From: Frankiales bacterium
GTDB taxonomy: Bacteria; Actinomycetota; Actinomycetes; Mycobacteriales; SCTD01
Assembly: GCA_025465145.1 (NCBI GenBank)
Contig: JAODNS010000163.1
Coordinates: forward strand, 1-15,910
DNA: 15,910 nucleotides
Reading direction: 5' to 3'
Positions 13,857 to 15,910 of this stretch are shown here, piece after piece. The stretch's first letter is position 1, and every line of letters starts with the position of its first letter. A model generated the notes under the pieces. That model was not told the origin of the DNA, did not search any database, and saw only the letters and a program-made list of their open reading frames with translations. Both the position numbers and the translations under genes were made by a program.

Positions 13857-14831
13857 ATGCGCATCTTCCTGACCGGCGGCACCGGTTTCATCGGCGGCGA
13901 GGTCGCCCGGCTCCTGCGGGAGCGGGGCGACGACGTCCGCGCGCTCGTGCGCGATCCGGCCAGGGCGACGCGGCTGGCAGAGCTGGGCTGCGAGCTGTTC
14001 GTCGGTGACCTGTCGGACGAGGACGCGCTCGTCGAGGCGTGCCGCGGGGTGGACGCGGTGGTGCACGGAGCGGCGCTGTACGAGGTGGGCGTGCCGGAGG
14101 CGCGCCGCCCGGCGATCGTCGACGCGAACGTCTGCGGCACCGAGCGCGTTCTCGGCGCCGCGCTGTCCGCCGGCGTCCGCAAGGCCGTCTACATCTCGAC
14201 CGTGGCGGTCTTCGGCGACACCCACGGGGAGGTCGCCGACGAGCAGTGGGTGCGGCCGGAGCCGGCCTCGTACACGTCCGTCTACGAGGAGACGAAGGTC
14301 CTCGCGCACCGCCGGGCCCGCGAGCTGGCAGCGCGAGGACTGCCACTGGTGATCGTTCAACCCGGTGTGGTCTACGGGGCGGGCGACGCGAGCACGTTCG
14401 GGCAGCTGCTCGACCAGTTCCTGGACGGGAAGCTGCCGGCGCTGCCGTTCGGGGACATGGGCGTCACGCCGGTCCACCGCGACGACGTGGCCGCCGGCGT
14501 GCTGCTCGCGCTGGACGAGGGCGTTCCCGGCGAGGCGTACGTGCTGGCCGGCGACCCGGTACGGGTACGCGAACTCGTGTCCCGGCTGGGCGAGGTCGCC
14601 GGTCGCCGGCCGCCTCGGGTCGCGCTGCCGACCGCCCTGGTCCGGCTGGCCGCGCCGTTCGGCCGGTTCGTCGGCCCCGCGCTCGGGTTCCCGCCGAACC
14701 TTCGGGAGGTGCTGAGCTCGTCCGCAGGCGTGACCTTCTGGGCGACCGGCAAGAAGGCGGAGGCAGAGCTGGGCTGGCGCAGCCGCCCGCTCGTGGAGGG
14801 GCTGCGCCAGCTCGTGGAGGCACGGGCGTGA
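13857..14831 (+). CDS. Extended SDR: NAD-dependent epimerase/dehydratase family protein
   Basis: A 324-residue extended short-chain dehydrogenase. The N-terminus MRIFLTGGTGFIGGEVA carries the GxxGxxG cofactor loop. FVGDLSD (about 48-54), the VVHGAALYEVG segment, the catalytic ISTVAVFG (Ser114/Thr115) and Tyr143-x-x-x-Lys147 (SVYEETKVLAH) follow. VIVQPGVVYGAGD and the helical C-terminal domain fit the epimerase/dihydroflavonol-reductase-like branch. The substrate could be a nucleotide sugar, sterol or flavonoid-like alcohol; the sequence does not decide. The ATG lies nine bases after a -10-like TACTGT and has no Shine-Dalgarno. The stop overlaps the GTG of the PAS-like gene (GTGA), so the two form an operon. 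Confidence 0.88.
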   Translation: MRIFLTGGTGFIGGEVARLLRERGDDVRALVRDPARATRLAELGCELFVGDLSDEDALVEACRGVDAVVHGAALYEVGVPEARRPAIVDANVCGTERVLGAALSAGVRKAVYISTVAVFGDTHGEVADEQWVRPEPASYTSVYEETKVLAHRRARELAARGLPLVIVQPGVVYGAGDASTFGQLLDQFLDGKLPALPFGDMGVTPVHRDDVAAGVLLALDEGVPGEAYVLAGDPVRVRELVSRLGEVAGRRPPRVALPTALVRLAAPFGRFVGPALGFPPNLREVLSSSAGVTFWATGKKAEAELGWRSRPLVEGLRQLVEARA

Positions 14832-15280
14832 ACGACGTGGGCTCCCGGCTGCTGCTCCCGCTGCACCGCCTCGCCGATCCGGCCCCGGCGCCGCCCCTGC
14901 TGCGGATGCTGCACCTGGACCAGGCCGGCGGCGACTGGGCCACTGCCGTACGCAGCTCCGCGGAGTGCTGCCTGCTCCTCGACCGCGACGCGCGGGTCTC
15001 GGCGGCGAGCGCCGCCGCTGCCACCGAGCTGGGGCTGGACGCACGGGCGCTGGGCGCGCTGTTCTGCGACCTCATCTCGGCCGTGGACTTCACGTCGGGC
15101 GCGGCGCCCGACCGCGAGCAGGAGCGGACGCTGCCGCCGCTGCGCGCCCTCGCGACCGGCGGCCTCGCCCGCGGGCTGGTCCGGCTGCGCACGGTCGAGG
15201 ACGACCTGCAGACGTTCGACGTCGTTGCTGTGCCGCTCGCGCGTCAGGCCGGCGTGCTGGCGTTCTTCGTCCGCGTCTGA
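14828..15280 (+). CDS. Small PAS-like domain protein of unknown function
   Basis: A 150-residue protein from a GTG that overlaps the epimerase stop. It begins with a short amphipathic stretch (SRLLLPLHRLADPAPAPP). Residues about 40-150 then look like one PAS fold: SSAECCLLLDRDARVSAAS, a helical part (TELGLDARALGALFCDLI), AVDFTSGA, and closing strands GLVRLRTVEDD and FDVVAVPLARQAGVLAFFV. No kinase, HTH or cyclase domain is attached. It may sense a ligand and act by binding another protein, perhaps modulating the neighbouring epimerase; this is only inference. The last 37 bp overlap the 3' end of larC on the other strand. Confidence 0.65.
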   Translation: MNDVGSRLLLPLHRLADPAPAPPLLRMLHLDQAGGDWATAVRSSAECCLLLDRDARVSAASAAAATELGLDARALGALFCDLISAVDFTSGAAPDREQERTLPPLRALATGGLARGLVRLRTVEDDLQTFDVVAVPLARQAGVLAFFVRV

Positions 15281-15910
15281 GCCTCGAGCAGCACGTCCCG
15301 GACGGGACGGCCCAGCGCTGCAGCAGCCGCGGCGACGTCCTCGTACTCCGGGTTGGCGTTGACGACCCGGCCCTCGTGCACGGCGACCTTCACGCGGATC
15401 CGGTGCCCGTCCACGTCGACGGCCGACTCCGTGCGCTGCAGGGCCACCTTGCCCACCCGCTGCTCCCGCAGCCCGATGGTCGACGTCTCCCTGAAGACCA
15501 CCCGGCGGCACGCGTCCGCCGCCGCGTCCGTGCACAGCACGGAGAGCGTGTGGGCGGGCCGGCCCTTCTTCATGAGCACCGGCGTCAGCCAGGCGTCGCT
15601 CGCGCCCACGTCGAGCAGCCGCTGCAGCACGGCCGGCCACAGCCGGGGGTCGAGGTCGTCCACGTTGGTCTCGAGCAGCAGCGCGGTCGACGGCGTCGAG
15701 GCCCGCTCGCCGACGACGAGCCGCAGCACGTTGGCCACCTCCGCCGGGTCGCGCCCGCCGGCGCCGACGCCCGTGCGGGTCACCGTCATCGCCGGCAGCT
15801 CGCCCCACTCCTGCACCACGGTCGCGAGCAGCGCGGCACCCGTCGGCGTGGTCATCTCGTACGGGGCGGCGCCGGCGGCGACCGGCAGGCCGCGCAGCAG
15901 CTCGAGGACC
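15244..15910 (-). CDS. larC: Nickel-pincer cofactor biosynthesis protein LarC, C-terminal part (5' end outside window)
   Basis: About 221 residues of the C-terminal half of LarC (formerly DUF111), which inserts nickel into the pyridinium-dithio pincer cofactor of lactate racemase-type enzymes with use of CTP. The frame enters from the right edge (LELLRGLPVAAG, then MTTPTGAALLATV). It holds the hallmark ETNVDDLDPRLWPAVLQRLL and DAWLTPVLMKKGRPAHTLSV, then RETSTIGLREQRV and KVAVHEGRVVNANPEYEDV. The frame is continuous, so no ribosomal frameshift between LarC1 and LarC2 is needed, unlike in Lactobacillus plantarum. larB, larE and larA are not in the window and could lie beyond the right edge. The stop lies 37 bp inside the convergent PAS-like gene. 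Confidence 0.92.
   Translation of the reverse strand, partial: VLELLRGLPVAAGAAPYEMTTPTGAALLATVVQEWGELPAMTVTRTGVGAGGRDPAEVANVLRLVVGERASTPSTALLLETNVDDLDPRLWPAVLQRLLDVGASDAWLTPVLMKKGRPAHTLSVLCTDAAADACRRVVFRETSTIGLREQRVGKVALQRTESAVDVDGHRIRVKVAVHEGRVVNANPEYEDVAAAAAALGRPVRDVLLEAQTRTKNASTPA

Noticed and set aside
12315..15044. A 909-codon minus-strand open frame opposite the two SDR genes
   Set aside because: No recognisable domain, and the composition is that of an antisense shadow. Both plus-strand SDRs and the minus-strand diiron enzyme in another frame are well supported.
15244..15910. Programmed ribosomal frameshift in larC, as known between larC1 and larC2 in lactobacilli
   Set aside because: The visible part, including the ETNVDDLDP and MKKGRP regions, reads in one continuous frame. 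The 5' half is outside the window, so only a frameshift further upstream remains untested.
1..15910. Mobile elements, CRISPR arrays, tRNA or rRNA genes
   Set aside because: I found no transposase or integrase motifs, no regularly spaced repeats and no tRNA-like cloverleaf on reading the window. Base composition appears even throughout.

Overview
This is a very GC-rich, densely packed chromosomal segment. It has frequent GTG starts, many GTGA start/stop overlaps, a DUF5926-type protein and an actinobacterial-style spore-photoproduct-lyase paralogue. It looks like a high-GC actinobacterium (Actinomycetes); I cannot name the order. I see no insertion sequence, phage gene, tRNA, rRNA or CRISPR array. 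No gap without a gene exceeds about 180 bp.

Left part (1-5611). On the minus strand is pncB (NAD salvage), followed by a 21-codon ORF that looks like the surviving tail of a nicotinamidase (pncA), then the first codons of a probable NUDIX protein running off the window. Divergent from pncB is a two-gene DNA-repair-like pair: a radical SAM SplB-like protein and an Fpg/Nei-family glycosylase. Facing them is a broken XRE-type regulator, reading in three frames, with one break explained by an exact 8-bp tandem duplication. Upstream of it is a lipoamide-dehydrogenase-like flavoprotein that has kept its redox cysteines but lost the usual C-terminal His-Glu pair.

Centre (5644-10579, plus strand). 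A tight run encodes a rhodanese, a D-2-hydroxyacid dehydrogenase, a glycerophosphodiester phosphodiesterase, a soluble GAF-PAS histidine kinase, an RsbW-like ATPase and a DUF5926 protein. The last gene appears to start at ATC behind a well-placed Shine-Dalgarno.

Right part (10576-15910). A minus-strand pair encodes a heme-oxygenase-like diiron enzyme and an arginine deiminase, convergent with DUF5926 (the stops share one CTAG). Divergent from the pair are a classical SDR, an extended SDR with a palindrome over its promoter and a probable leaderless start, and a small PAS-like protein. The window ends in the C-terminal half of larC (nickel-pincer cofactor synthesis), whose 3' end overlaps the PAS-like gene by 37 bp on the opposite strand.

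Most genes look like ordinary housekeeping or accessory metabolism. The least explained items are the diiron-oxidase/arginine deiminase pair, the ATC start, the eroded regulator and the pncA relic.
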